Below are positions 22,195 through 30,199 of a stretch of 36,574 nt of DNA, piece by piece. This DNA comes from Bradyrhizobium sp. 141 (lineage in GTDB: Bacteria; Pseudomonadota; Alphaproteobacteria; Rhizobiales; Xanthobacteraceae). The notes under the pieces are model-generated. The model saw only the letters and a program-made list of their open reading frames with translations. It did no database searches and had not been told where the DNA came from. The stretch covers positions 1 through 36,574 of the forward strand of contig NZ_JADPKR010000041.1 in assembly GCF_023074055.1 (NCBI RefSeq), read 5' to 3'. The position numbers and the translations under genes are program-made. Every line of letters starts with the position of its first letter. Positions within the stretch are counted from its first letter, which is position 1.

Positions 22195-23565
22195 CTACCT
22201 TCGCACCGCATTCCCGCCGAGCACCACCTGCGCAAACCGTTGCGCGCCGTCTGCTGACAGATCCGAGGTCACGGCACGGGCGTGATCGAGGCCGACCACG
22301 GCGCCGCGCGGGGTCTCCGAGATCATGTTGTTGTTGACCAGCGCGATGCCGGCGCCCGGAACGACGGAGACGCCGACACCCGCCAGTGCCTTGCGGATCA
22401 CGTTGCCGGTGATCGCGACGTCGCGCAGATATTTGCCCCAGCCGGCGACGATGCCGTAGGACGGTGCGTTCTCGATCACGTTGCCGGTCACCGATGAATC
22501 GGCCTCGATGTAGATGCCGACGCCGGCGTCGTCGTCCGGCGCGGTGCCGATCGGGCGCTTCGGGATCAGATTGCGGATGATGTTGCCCTGGACCACCGCG
22601 ATGCGGCCGCCTTCGTTGAAATTGCAGACGGAGACGCCGACGGCGGCGCCATCCACGGTGTTGTTGGCGATCACTGCCGCCTCGAAGGCGAACTCGGAAT
22701 AGAGCGCGACCTCGCGCACGTCGCTGACGCTGTTGCCTGATATGTGGATGTTCGAGGCGGAGTTGCCGCGCACCGCCGAGTAATCACAGTTCCTGATGCG
22801 GTTGCCGCGCACGATCACGTTGCCGGCGCGGAAGGCGTTGATGGCGTTGCCGTACTGTCCGGAGCCGCCGGGCCCGGCCTTGATGTTCTCGATGCGGTTG
22901 TCAGTGACCAGCGTGCCGTCGTCGCCGATCGCGGTGCGCAGGATCTCGATGCCGTTGTCGTTGGTGCCGAGAATCGTGTTGCGAGAGACGTTGAGGCCTT
23001 TGGCATCGAACGACACCACCGCCGTCACCGCGATGTCAGTGAAGATATTGCCGGAGATCTCGCCGGACACCTGCTCGAGCCAGATCCCGCTGCCGCCCGC
23101 ATTCATGATCTCGCAATCGGCGATGCGGACGTCGCGTCCGCCGAGAACGTGGATCAGCCCGCGGCGCGTCGGCAGCGGAATGCTGCCGCCGTCGAAGGTG
23201 ATGCCGGTGAGGCCGATGGAGCCAGAGCCGTCGCTCTGGATCGCCGAGGCGCCGCCGGTGAAGAGAATCTTCGTCGCTCCGCGCACACCGATCAGTTGCG
23301 CGCCGTTCGGCAGCCGCAGCAGCCCGCTGCGGTAGACGCCGGGCGGTAACGTCAGCGGCATCTGCGCCCGCGCGGCCTCATCGATTGCACGTTGGAGCGC
23401 CCGGGTCTGATCCTCGCTGCTACCGGGCCTGACGCCGTATTGCGTGGCATCGCGGCCGAGCAGGGACGTCAACGGCGCGGCGCGCGCGGCGTCGGCCGGC
23501 ATGGCAAGCGCGCCGGCGATGCCGGCGGTGGAAGCTCCGATGAGATGGCGGCGATTGAGGTCCAT
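22195..23565 (-). CDS. Tat-exported right-handed beta-helix repeat protein (TIGR03808-like)
   Basis: A 456-residue protein with a twin-arginine signal (MDLNRRHLIGASTAGIAG, cleavage near ARAAP) and a parallel beta-helix made of short turns rich in N, G and I/V (for example IADCEIMNAGGSGIWLEQ, VTDNRIENIKAG, GNRIRNCDYSAV, ITGNVIRKALAG). Such folds occur in pectate-lyase-like enzymes and in structural proteins. It matches the Rhizobiales family TIGR03808 (twin-arginine signal plus repeats, uncharacterised). The early part YGVRPGSSEDQTRALQRAIDEA is like the start of polysaccharide-degrading beta-helix proteins. No catalytic triad is obvious. It should be exported folded to the periplasm. Substrate and role are unknown. 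The TIGR03809-like gene is close by on the other strand. Confidence 0.85.
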   Translation of the reverse strand: MDLNRRHLIGASTAGIAGALAMPADAARAAPLTSLLGRDATQYGVRPGSSEDQTRALQRAIDEAARAQMPLTLPPGVYRSGLLRLPNGAQLIGVRGATKILFTGGASAIQSDGSGSIGLTGITFDGGSIPLPTRRGLIHVLGGRDVRIADCEIMNAGGSGIWLEQVSGEISGNIFTDIAVTAVVSFDAKGLNVSRNTILGTNDNGIEILRTAIGDDGTLVTDNRIENIKAGPGGSGQYGNAINAFRAGNVIVRGNRIRNCDYSAVRGNSASNIHISGNSVSDVREVALYSEFAFEAAVIANNTVDGAAVGVSVCNFNEGGRIAVVQGNIIRNLIPKRPIGTAPDDDAGVGIYIEADSSVTGNVIENAPSYGIVAGWGKYLRDVAITGNVIRKALAGVGVSVVPGAGIALVNNNMISETPRGAVVGLDHARAVTSDLSADGAQRFAQVVLGGNAVRR

Positions 23566-23675
23566 GACGCGTCCTCCGGCGGACGCGGGCGTCCGCGCGG
23601 ATTAGGTAGCGCAGCGCGGCCGGGGTCGTGAGGATTGTTCGCGGTAGGGTTAAATGTTTACGCAGACAGAAGTGC

Positions 23676-23768
23676 CGTAGGGTGGGCAAAGCGAAGCGTG
23701 CCCACGATCTGAAGGCAGATGGAACGAGATGGTGGGCACGGCGCAAGTGCGCCTTTGCCCACCCTACG
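23676..23768. repeat. Palindromic intergenic repeat overlapping a gene end
   Basis: A 93-bp element between CGTAGGGTGGGCAAAGC and its inverse TTTGCCCACCCTACG, with internal GTGCCCA / TGGGCAC arms. It belongs to a common Bradyrhizobium repeat family. Its right end (23764-23768) overlaps the last codon of the pyroglutamyl peptidase gene, whose TAG stop is within the repeat. Confidence 0.85.
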
Positions 23769-24420
23769 AAACCGGCGTGTTCCGCTCTTTCCGTGACAAC
23801 TGCACCATCTCCATCAGCATCGCTTCTCCTGCATCCACCAGCTCCTCCAGCGTGATGCGCGGCGCCCCCTTGCGGCGCACCGCGCCGCTGCGCGCGAGCA
23901 GGGGAATATGGATGAACGCCACAAGCTGCGGACCACCCGCCTTCATGGTCTCGATCGCGCGCCAGCTCAGATAGTTGCAGAGATAGGCGCCGGCATCGCG
24001 TGAGGGCCGTGCATCGATGCCGGTCAGGCGCGCGGCGCGCAGCAGTCTTGCCGTGTGCGGGCCGAACGTCATTGCCTCCGCGTGGTCGGCGATGCCGCGC
24101 TTGCTGGAGCGGGTGTTGGCGGCATCGGGCCAGAGCATGGTGACGGCGTTGCGGGCGCGGGTCTCGATCCGCAGGTAAGGCGTGCGCGCAGCGAGGCCGA
24201 ACATCAGAAGCGCATCCGGCCTCACTTTCGCGAGCACCTCCGGCAATTGCCGGTCGACCGCGGCATAGGTGACCGGGAAAATGTGACTGGAGATCGCGAC
24301 ATCGTCGAGCGCCGGACGGCGCACTTGCGCCAGCCGCGCGACCAGCGGCTGCGTCGGATTATAGGGTGCGCCGGGAAACGGCTCGAAACCGGTGAGGAGA
24401 ATGCGGAGTTTTTCGCTCAT
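23764..24420 (-). CDS. pcp: Pyroglutamyl-peptidase I (C15 family)
   Basis: Removes N-terminal pyroglutamate from peptides in the cytoplasm. The 218-residue protein starts with LRILLTGFEPFPGAPYNPT, typical of the family. The catalytic triad is visible: E86 (RIETRARN), C148 (DAGAYLCN) and H171 (FIHIPLL). Its start overlaps the meaB stop (ATGA), so the two are translationally coupled although functionally unrelated by current knowledge. The C-terminal end is shaped by a palindromic repeat that supplies the stop codon. Some differences from the usual EN/ERxA motif (IETRARNA) suggest a divergent branch, but the residues needed for catalysis are present. Confidence 0.85.
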   Translation of the reverse strand: MSEKLRILLTGFEPFPGAPYNPTQPLVARLAQVRRPALDDVAISSHIFPVTYAAVDRQLPEVLAKVRPDALLMFGLAARTPYLRIETRARNAVTMLWPDAANTRSSKRGIADHAEAMTFGPHTARLLRAARLTGIDARPSRDAGAYLCNYLSWRAIETMKAGGPQLVAFIHIPLLARSGAVRRKGAPRITLEELVDAGEAMLMEMVQLSRKERNTPVS

Positions 24421-25406
24421 TGCAGCAACCCCAAGATCTGCTCGGCGGCGAGTGCGGGCGTGAGATGGCCGCCAGCGACTTCAGCCTCGATCTTCCGGAC
24501 TTTCGTCCGCACCGATGCCTCGCTGCGCAGCCGCGCCAGCATGCGCTGCTCCAGCATCGACCACATCCACTTCACCTGCTGATCGCGCCGCCGCGCGGCG
24601 AAGTCGCCGGATGCGTTCATCGCCCTGCGGTGATCCAAAACCTTCTGCCAGATTTTTGCGATGCCATCGCCGGTCAGCGCCGAATAGGTCTCAACCGGCG
24701 GATGCCAATGCTCGGACCGCGGGCTGAGGATGTGCAGCGCGCCGCGATAATCGGCGGCGGTGATCTTGGCGCGCTTGAGATTGTCGCCGTCGGCCTTGTT
24801 GATCGCGATCATGTCGGCGAGCTCGACCAGGCCCTTCTTGATGCCCTGCAATTCGTCGCCGCCGCCCGGCAGCATCAAGGCCAGGAAGAAATCGGTCATG
24901 TCGCAGACCGCGGTCTCGGACTGGCCGATGCCGACGGTTTCGACCAGCATGACGTCGAAGCCGGCGGCTTCGCAGAGTAGCATGGCCTCGCGCGTCTTGG
25001 CCGCGACGCCGCCGAGCGTGCCCGAGGACGGTGAGGGCCGGATGAAGGCATCATCCGAGGCCGACAGCCGCGCCATTCGCGTCTTGTCGCCGAGGATCGA
25101 GCCGCCGCTGCGCGCCGAGGACGGGTCGACCGCGAGCACGGCGACCTTGTTGCCTTGCTCAATCAGGTAAGTGCCGAGCGCATCGATCGTGGTGGATTTT
25201 CCGACGCCGGGCGATCCCGTGATGCCGACGCGAAACGCCTTGCCGGTGTCGGGCAGCAGCATCTGCACCAGCTCCCGCGCCAGCGCCTGATGGTCGCCAC
25301 GCCGGCTCTCTACCAGCGTGATCGCCCGCGCCAGTGCGGCGCGGCTGCCGGCGCGAAGCTCCTTGGCGAGGGTCTTGATGTCCAGCGAGGCCTTCTTCTC
25401 AGTCAT
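24417..25406 (-). CDS. meaB: Methylmalonyl-CoA mutase-associated GTPase MeaB
   Basis: G3E-type GTPase of 329 residues that guards and reactivates the B12-dependent methylmalonyl-CoA mutase. Visible motifs: Walker A GITGSPGVGKST, the following segment AVLAVDPSSARSGGSILGDKTRM, ETVGIGQSETAVCDMTD (switch/magnesium region) and NKADGDN (guanine specificity). The N-terminal arm (RAALARAITLVESRRGDH) is the usual MeaB extension. The mutase genes mutA/mutB are about 5 kb away on the same strand in this window, which supports the role. It overlaps pcp and lies upstream of it. The C-terminal helix dimerises in known structures. Confidence 0.95.
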   Translation of the reverse strand: MTEKKASLDIKTLAKELRAGSRAALARAITLVESRRGDHQALARELVQMLLPDTGKAFRVGITGSPGVGKSTTIDALGTYLIEQGNKVAVLAVDPSSARSGGSILGDKTRMARLSASDDAFIRPSPSSGTLGGVAAKTREAMLLCEAAGFDVMLVETVGIGQSETAVCDMTDFFLALMLPGGGDELQGIKKGLVELADMIAINKADGDNLKRAKITAADYRGALHILSPRSEHWHPPVETYSALTGDGIAKIWQKVLDHRRAMNASGDFAARRRDQQVKWMWSMLEQRMLARLRSEASVRTKVRKIEAEVAGGHLTPALAAEQILGLLQ

Positions 25407-25457
25407 GCCCTGCTTTACAACGCCCGGGGGAGGCAGGCGAGGGCCGCCCGCCCGATA

Positions 25458-26969
25458 TCACCGGGATGCTGCCGCCGCCGTCTGCGGCTGTTTCACCTTG
25501 CGCCACACCCACACCATCACCGGCCACAGCAAGGCGCCGATCGCCATGGCGGCGAGGATGGCCGCGACCGGACGTTCGAAGAACGGCAGGATGCTGCCGT
25601 CGGACTTGATCAGCGAGGTGACAAAGGCCTGCTCGACCATGGTGCCCATGACGATGCCGAGCACCATGGCGGCGACGGGATAGCCGTTCGCCTCCATGAC
25701 ATAGCCGATCACGCCGAAGGCGGCGACGGTGACGACGCCGAACATGTTGTTGCCGATCGCGAACGAGCCGACCGCGCAGCACAGCATGATGATCGGCATC
25801 ACGGTGGAGCGCGGCGCCAGCAGGATATAGGCTGCGACGCGGATCATGGCGATGCCGAGCGGGATCATCATGATGTTCGCGATGATGAACATCAGGTAGA
25901 TCGCGTACATACTCGACGCCTTCTCGGTGAACAGCGTCGGGCCCGGATTGAGGCCCTTCATGTAGAGCACGCCGATCGCGATCGCGGCGATGGTGTCGCC
26001 GGGGATGCCGAACAGCAACGAGGGCACCCAGCCCGAGGCAATGCTGGCATTGTTGCTGGCGCCGGCCTCGACCAGGCCCTCGACATGGCCGGTGCCGAAC
26101 TTTTCAGGCTCCTTGGAGAAGCGTTTCGACATCGCGTAGGAGACCCAGGCGGCCATGTCGGCGCCGGCACCCGGCAGCACGCCGATGATGATGCCGACGA
26201 TGTTCCCGCGCGTCATCTGCCAGTGATACATCTTGGTCAGCTTCCACTGGCCGGCCATGATGCTTCCGAATTTTCGTCGCGGCAGCGGCGGCGGCTCGGG
26301 CGTCAGCATCGCGCGCATCACCTGCGCCACCGCGAACACGCCGACCAGCGCCGGGATCGGCTCGATGCCGCCGAACAGATCGGTGATGCCGAAGGTGAAG
26401 CGCGGCACACCGCCGGGATTCTCGATGCCAACGCAGGAGACCAAGAGGCCGAGGAACATGCCGGCGATCGCCTTCACCGGCGAGGAGCGCGCGACCAAGG
26501 TGGCGCACATCAGGCCGAGCAGCGCCAGCCAGAAATATTCGTAGGTCGAGAACGACAGCGCGATCTCGGCAAGGGGCGGCGCCAAAATCATCAGCGACAG
26601 CACGCCGGCGATGCCGCCGACGGCGGAGAACCACACGCCGGCGCCGAGCGCGAGCTCGGCCTGGCCCTTGCGGGTCATGGCGTAGGCCTCGTCGGCATAG
26701 GCGGCGGAGGCGGGCGTGCCGGGAATGCGCAGCAATGCGCCCGGGATATCACCGGAGAAGATCGCCATCGAGGACGCCGCGACGATGGTCGCAATGGCCG
26801 CGATCGGCGACAGATAGAAGGTCACGGGGACGAGCAGGGCGGTTGCCATGGTTGCCGACAGGCCCGGCAGCGAGCCGATCACGAGGCCGTACACGGAGGC
26901 TGCGAACATCGCGATGATGACCTCCCAGGTGGAGATCAGCGCGAACGCGTCAAGCAGGGTTTTCAACAT
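25458..26969 (-). CDS. tctA: Tripartite tricarboxylate transporter permease TctA
   Basis: Large membrane subunit of a TTT transporter; 503 residues with about 12 helices in two repeats. The first repeat begins VYGLVIGSLPGLSATMATALLVP and the second GIIIGVLPGAGADMAAWVSYAMSKRF, both family hallmarks. EGLVEAGASNNASIASGWVPSLLFGIPGD is another TctA motif. It takes up citrate or other carboxylic acids, driven by an ion gradient, with help from the periplasmic TctC. Gene order is tctC, tctB, tctA along the minus strand; tctA starts 4 bp after tctB. The substrate is not determined. Confidence 0.95.
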   Translation of the reverse strand: MLKTLLDAFALISTWEVIIAMFAASVYGLVIGSLPGLSATMATALLVPVTFYLSPIAAIATIVAASSMAIFSGDIPGALLRIPGTPASAAYADEAYAMTRKGQAELALGAGVWFSAVGGIAGVLSLMILAPPLAEIALSFSTYEYFWLALLGLMCATLVARSSPVKAIAGMFLGLLVSCVGIENPGGVPRFTFGITDLFGGIEPIPALVGVFAVAQVMRAMLTPEPPPLPRRKFGSIMAGQWKLTKMYHWQMTRGNIVGIIIGVLPGAGADMAAWVSYAMSKRFSKEPEKFGTGHVEGLVEAGASNNASIASGWVPSLLFGIPGDTIAAIAIGVLYMKGLNPGPTLFTEKASSMYAIYLMFIIANIMMIPLGIAMIRVAAYILLAPRSTVMPIIMLCCAVGSFAIGNNMFGVVTVAAFGVIGYVMEANGYPVAAMVLGIVMGTMVEQAFVTSLIKSDGSILPFFERPVAAILAAMAIGALLWPVMVWVWRKVKQPQTAAAASR

Positions 26970-26973
26970 GGGA

Positions 26974-27465
26974 TTACCAGGGCGTCGGCAACAGGCCGGC
27001 AGGCAGCGGCACGCGCAACAGCTTGCCGAAGATGAGGTGAATGGCGAACGGCGAGAGCGCGGCGAGCGGCAACGCCAGCTTCCACTTGGCCCCTAACGCG
27101 GTGGAGGTGATGTAGACCATGATCGCCGCCGTGATGATGAAGCCGAGCCGGTCGGCTGCGGCCACGTAAAACAGCAGCAACGCCGGCGGCAGCAGGGCGC
27201 GCAGGCCGTAGAGCTTGCCTTGCGGTGGCGGCGCGGCTGCCTGGCCGTCCTCCAGCGGGATCAACTCTTCCTCCTCCTCGAAGGAGTGGCCGATCCCGAA
27301 CACGATGGCGAGCCCGCACAGCGCTAGCCCCGTGCCGATCACCAGCGGAAACACGTTGGGGCCGACCGGCTGCCCCGGTACCGGCGGCAAGATCCAGCCG
27401 CCATAGGCAGCCGCCGCGCCGAGCACAACGAGAAACGATCCCGTGACGGAGTCGGGAAGACGCAT
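26974..27465 (-). CDS. tctB: Tripartite tricarboxylate transporter small membrane protein TctB
   Basis: The 163-residue small membrane subunit of the TTT system, with four predicted helices (about residues 10-25, 33-60, 88-108 and 112-145). It begins MRLPDSVTGSFLVVLGAAAAYGG and has a linker with EEEEELIPLED between helices two and three. Position between tctC and tctA and the small hydrophobic character identify it; sequence similarity in this family is low. It helps the TctA channel by an unknown role. Confidence 0.88.
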   Translation of the reverse strand: MRLPDSVTGSFLVVLGAAAAYGGWILPPVPGQPVGPNVFPLVIGTGLALCGLAIVFGIGHSFEEEEELIPLEDGQAAAPPPQGKLYGLRALLPPALLLFYVAAADRLGFIITAAIMVYITSTALGAKWKLALPLAALSPFAIHLIFGKLLRVPLPAGLLPTPW

Positions 27466-27486
27466 GAGAGAAGTCCTATGAGAGAA

Positions 27487-27668
27487 GTTCTCCCTCGCCC
27501 CGCTTGCGGGGTGAGGGTTGGGGTGAGGGGGAGTCTCCGCGAGAGCGGTGAGAGTTGGACTCGTGAAGGCTCCCCCTCACCCGAATTCGAGCGAAGCTCG
27601 AATTCGACATCTCCCCCGCATCCGCCTTCGCCAAGGCTTCGGCAGACAAGCGCGGGAAAAGGCGATCT
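27487..27668. repeat. Complex intergenic inverted repeat between tctC and tctB
   Basis: Contains GGGTGAGGGGGAG (27521-27533) matched by its exact inverse CTCCCCCTCACCC (27570-27582), and a second inverted pair CGAATTCGAGC (27582-27592) / GCTCGAATTCG (27596-27606) with a 3-base loop. The boundaries are approximate. This type of G/C-rich repeat occurs between Bradyrhizobium genes. It lies inside the transporter operon, so it may lower transcription or stabilise the upstream tctC message. Confidence 0.7.
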
Positions 27669-27686
27669 GAGCGTCGCAGTACCGGA

Positions 27687-28679
27687 TCACGCCTTGCTCA
27701 AACCCGCCGCTTTCATCGCTTCGCCCATCTGGGCGTCGCCCTTGTCCATGAAGCCAGCGAACTGGGTGGCATCGCCCCAGACAGTGCCGAAGCCGCGATT
27801 GCTCATGAAGTCCTTGAACTCGGCGGATTCGTAGACTTTCTTCAGGGCCGCGGTGAGCTTGGTCGCGATCTCCGGCGGCAGGTTCTTCGGTGCGCCGATG
27901 CCGCGCCAGGCGCCGGTTGCGTAGTCGATGCCCATCGCCTCCTTCAGCGTCGGCACGTCCTTGAAGACCGGATTGCGCGCGGGCGCCATGATGGCGAGGC
28001 TCTTCGCCTTGCCCGCCTCGATGATGGCACGCGCCTCCGGCACCGAGCAGGTGGTGAGGTCGAGGCCGCCCGCGGCGAGATCCTGCATCGCGGGCGCCGC
28101 GCCGTTTGACGGCACCCAGGCGACCTGGTTGGCGGGCAGGCCCATCGCCTGCATCCAGCCGACCAGAGCCAGATGCCAGATGCCGCCCTGGCCGGTGCCC
28201 GAAGCCTTGAACTTGCCGGGAGGGGCGGCCTTGATCGCCTCGGCGAGCTCCTTGACCGTCTTGTAGGGCGAGGAGGAGGAGACCTGGATGCCCGGGGGGT
28301 CCTCGTTCATCAGGGCCAGCGGCGTGTAGCTCTTCGGCGTCAGCTCGGTGAGGCCCTGCCAGTGCATCATCGAGATTTCGACGGTGAGCATGCCGATGGT
28401 GTAGCCGTCGGGCTGAGCGGTCGCGATCGCGCTATGGCCGACCACGCCGGAGCCGCCGGTGCGGTTGACCACGTTGAAGGGCTGGCCGAGGTCCTTTTCC
28501 AGCAGCGCGGCGACAATGCGCGCGGTCGCATCGGTTCCGCCGCCAGCGCCCCAGGGAACGATCACGGTGACCGGACGGGCCGGATAGGCTTGTGCGAGCG
28601 CGGGCTTGAAGCCGAATGCGGCGGATGCCGCGACTGCGGCCGTTGAAGCCGCAAAGGTGCGGCGCGAAATCTTGGACAT
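27687..28679 (-). CDS. tctC: Tripartite tricarboxylate transporter substrate-binding protein TctC (Bug family)
   Basis: Periplasmic solute-binding protein of about 330 residues, the normal size for the Bug family. The N-terminus MSKISRRTFAASTAAVAAS is a twin-arginine-type signal with cleavage near ALA. The mature start AYPARPVTVIVPWGAGGGTDATARIVA and the GSGVVGHSAIATAQPDGYTIG segment are Bug hallmarks. I chose the ATG at 28679; an upstream in-frame extension of 57 residues is not signal-like. It should capture a carboxylate and hand it to TctB/TctA. The tctB gene follows after a 220-bp gap with repeats. The gene diverges from the SRPBCC gene. Confidence 0.93.
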   Translation of the reverse strand: MSKISRRTFAASTAAVAASAAFGFKPALAQAYPARPVTVIVPWGAGGGTDATARIVAALLEKDLGQPFNVVNRTGGSGVVGHSAIATAQPDGYTIGMLTVEISMMHWQGLTELTPKSYTPLALMNEDPPGIQVSSSSPYKTVKELAEAIKAAPPGKFKASGTGQGGIWHLALVGWMQAMGLPANQVAWVPSNGAAPAMQDLAAGGLDLTTCSVPEARAIIEAGKAKSLAIMAPARNPVFKDVPTLKEAMGIDYATGAWRGIGAPKNLPPEIATKLTAALKKVYESAEFKDFMSNRGFGTVWGDATQFAGFMDKGDAQMGEAMKAAGLSKA

Positions 28680-28896
28680 TGAATGCCTCCCAGCGGCGCC
28701 CGTGACGTCGGGCGCTCTTGTCAATGGCGACATTCTAGTCGGCTTTGCAGCGCCGCCGCAAGGTAGCGCTACCAACGAGATCGACGTGTTGTGTGAAAAC
28801 TGCAGGCCCGTCGGATGGGCAGTCGGAAATCGGGTGGGTTTTGCCCGCACGCGCCGTCAATCTGAGCGCGTAACCAAAGCCAAAGGCAAGCCATCG

Positions 28897-29364
28897 ATGA
28901 CCCAAGCCTATTACAGCGCCGTGCTGGACCGCCCGCTAGACGAAGTCTGGTCGCTGATCCGCGATTTCAACAATTATCCCGCTTATATCGACGGCGTGAG
29001 CGAGAGCGTGATCGAAGACGACAAGCGCGGCGATGAAGTCGGCGCCATCAGACGCTTCTGCTATCTCGGAAACTGGATCCGCCAACGCCTCGTCGATCAC
29101 TCGGACCGGCAGCACACCCTGACCTATGCCGGTCTCGAAGCGTTTCCCTATCCGCAAGATGACGGAAGCCAGACGCCGGCGCCGACGCGCTACCAAGGCA
29201 CCATGCATCTGCGCCCGATCACCGAGGGCGACCGTACCCTCATCGAATGGTCGGTCGCGCTCGATACCGAACCTGCGGACGCTGATCGCTGGCAAGCCCT
29301 GTTTGCGTCCTGGATTCCCGGTTGGACGGATTCGCTTGCGCGGACGCTGGCTCGGGCCAGTTAG
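28897..29364 (+). CDS. SRPBCC family protein (START/Bet v1-like)
   Basis: A 155-residue ligand-binding fold protein. It begins YYSAVLDRPLDEVWSLIRDFNNYPAYIDGV, the classic SRPBCC start (helix-grip with FxNYPxY), and ends with a long amphipathic helix (WQALFASWIPGWTDSLARTL). These proteins bind lipids or hydrophobic molecules, some as cyclases/dehydrases. I start it at the ATG at 28897; an upstream in-frame extension covers the tctC promoter side and does not resemble the family. It is isolated on the plus strand, convergent with the next gene 7 bp away. The ligand is unknown. Confidence 0.85.
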   Translation: MTQAYYSAVLDRPLDEVWSLIRDFNNYPAYIDGVSESVIEDDKRGDEVGAIRRFCYLGNWIRQRLVDHSDRQHTLTYAGLEAFPYPQDDGSQTPAPTRYQGTMHLRPITEGDRTLIEWSVALDTEPADADRWQALFASWIPGWTDSLARTLARAS

Positions 29365-29371
29365 CGATCGC

Positions 29372-30163
29372 TCACGGCGCGTCCGCGTCGCCTTTCGGAC
29401 GCGCGCCGCCGAAGATGCGCGTGCCTTCCGCGGTGAGGTAAGGCTTCAGCGTCTCCCACGGCACGAATGCGACATACGCGCCCTCGGCGTAGGGACCGAC
29501 GGCGTAGGGCGGGTAGTGGAAGCTGAGGCCGGAGCTCTTGCCCGCCTCGGTCGAGGGCGCGAGCGTCACCGCGCCGATCCTCAGCAGGCTCGGCTTCAGC
29601 TCCTTGAACCATTCGTCGGTCGCGGTCTCGCCGGCGTCGCGCTTCTTCTTCTCGGTTCGGAGCGAGGTGATGATGGCCTTCACCATCGCCTTCATGGTCG
29701 CACCGTTGTCGGCGGTCTCGGTGAAGAACGGGCGGATCGAGATCCGCTTGTTGTCGGCCTTGTCCCACAGGATCGTGTTCACGTCCGAGTTGGGATGCGC
29801 GCCATGGGTGTTCATGTAGTCGTTGCGGAGGACGCTGACATAGCGGTCGGCAACGACGGAGCGGATCGTATATTTGCGCTCAAAGTCCCAACCGCCTTCT
29901 TTGAAGAACTGCGGATCGGCCTTGCGCGAGGCGGCGGCTTCGGAGGCGTTCTTGTCGAGCCACTTCTTGCCTTCAGCCAGGCAATCGGCCGCGAGCGGCG
30001 CATCCGCCTTGATCCTGTCGTCGAGAAAGATACGAGCCTCGATGCTTTTGTTGTTGATGATGGCGTCGGGCTTGGGGTCGGCCGCGTGGGCGGAGCCGAA
30101 CAGCGCGCTGCAAACCGTGGCGACAGCGAGCGCGCGCATGAACGTTGGCGCGAGACACATCAC
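29372..30163 (-). CDS. Exported DUF3298-like (PdaC/RsiV-type) protein
   Basis: A 263-residue protein with a signal peptide (cleavage near AHA, about 27 residues). The mature part follows DUF4163/DUF3298 layout: TIRSVVADRYVSVLRNDYMNTHGAHPNSD, then SIRPFF, and finally LSFHYPPYAVGPYAEGAYVAFVPWETLKPYL. In RsiV, a related domain binds lysozyme; in PdaC it is part of a peptidoglycan deacetylase. Here there is no catalytic deacetylase domain or anti-sigma domain, so its role is unproven. The gene starts 36 bp after mutB and may be read with it. A second possible ATG at 30139 would give a shorter signal peptide. Confidence 0.78.
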   Translation of the reverse strand: MMCLAPTFMRALAVATVCSALFGSAHAADPKPDAIINNKSIEARIFLDDRIKADAPLAADCLAEGKKWLDKNASEAAASRKADPQFFKEGGWDFERKYTIRSVVADRYVSVLRNDYMNTHGAHPNSDVNTILWDKADNKRISIRPFFTETADNGATMKAMVKAIITSLRTEKKKRDAGETATDEWFKELKPSLLRIGAVTLAPSTEAGKSSGLSFHYPPYAVGPYAEGAYVAFVPWETLKPYLTAEGTRIFGGARPKGDADAP

Positions 30164-30199
30164 GCAAAATCCTTCTTGTCGGAAGATCGACGGCGACGG

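Noticed and set aside
25155..27035. A 626-codon plus-strand open frame over tctA and meaB
   Set aside because: Antisense to well-recognised genes; its composition (R, H, D, G, A rich) is the usual shadow of a high-GC gene on the other strand.
28606..28896. N-terminal extension of the SRPBCC gene
   Set aside because: It overlaps the tctC start and promoter region and does not resemble the family; the ATG at 28897 gives a normal domain start.
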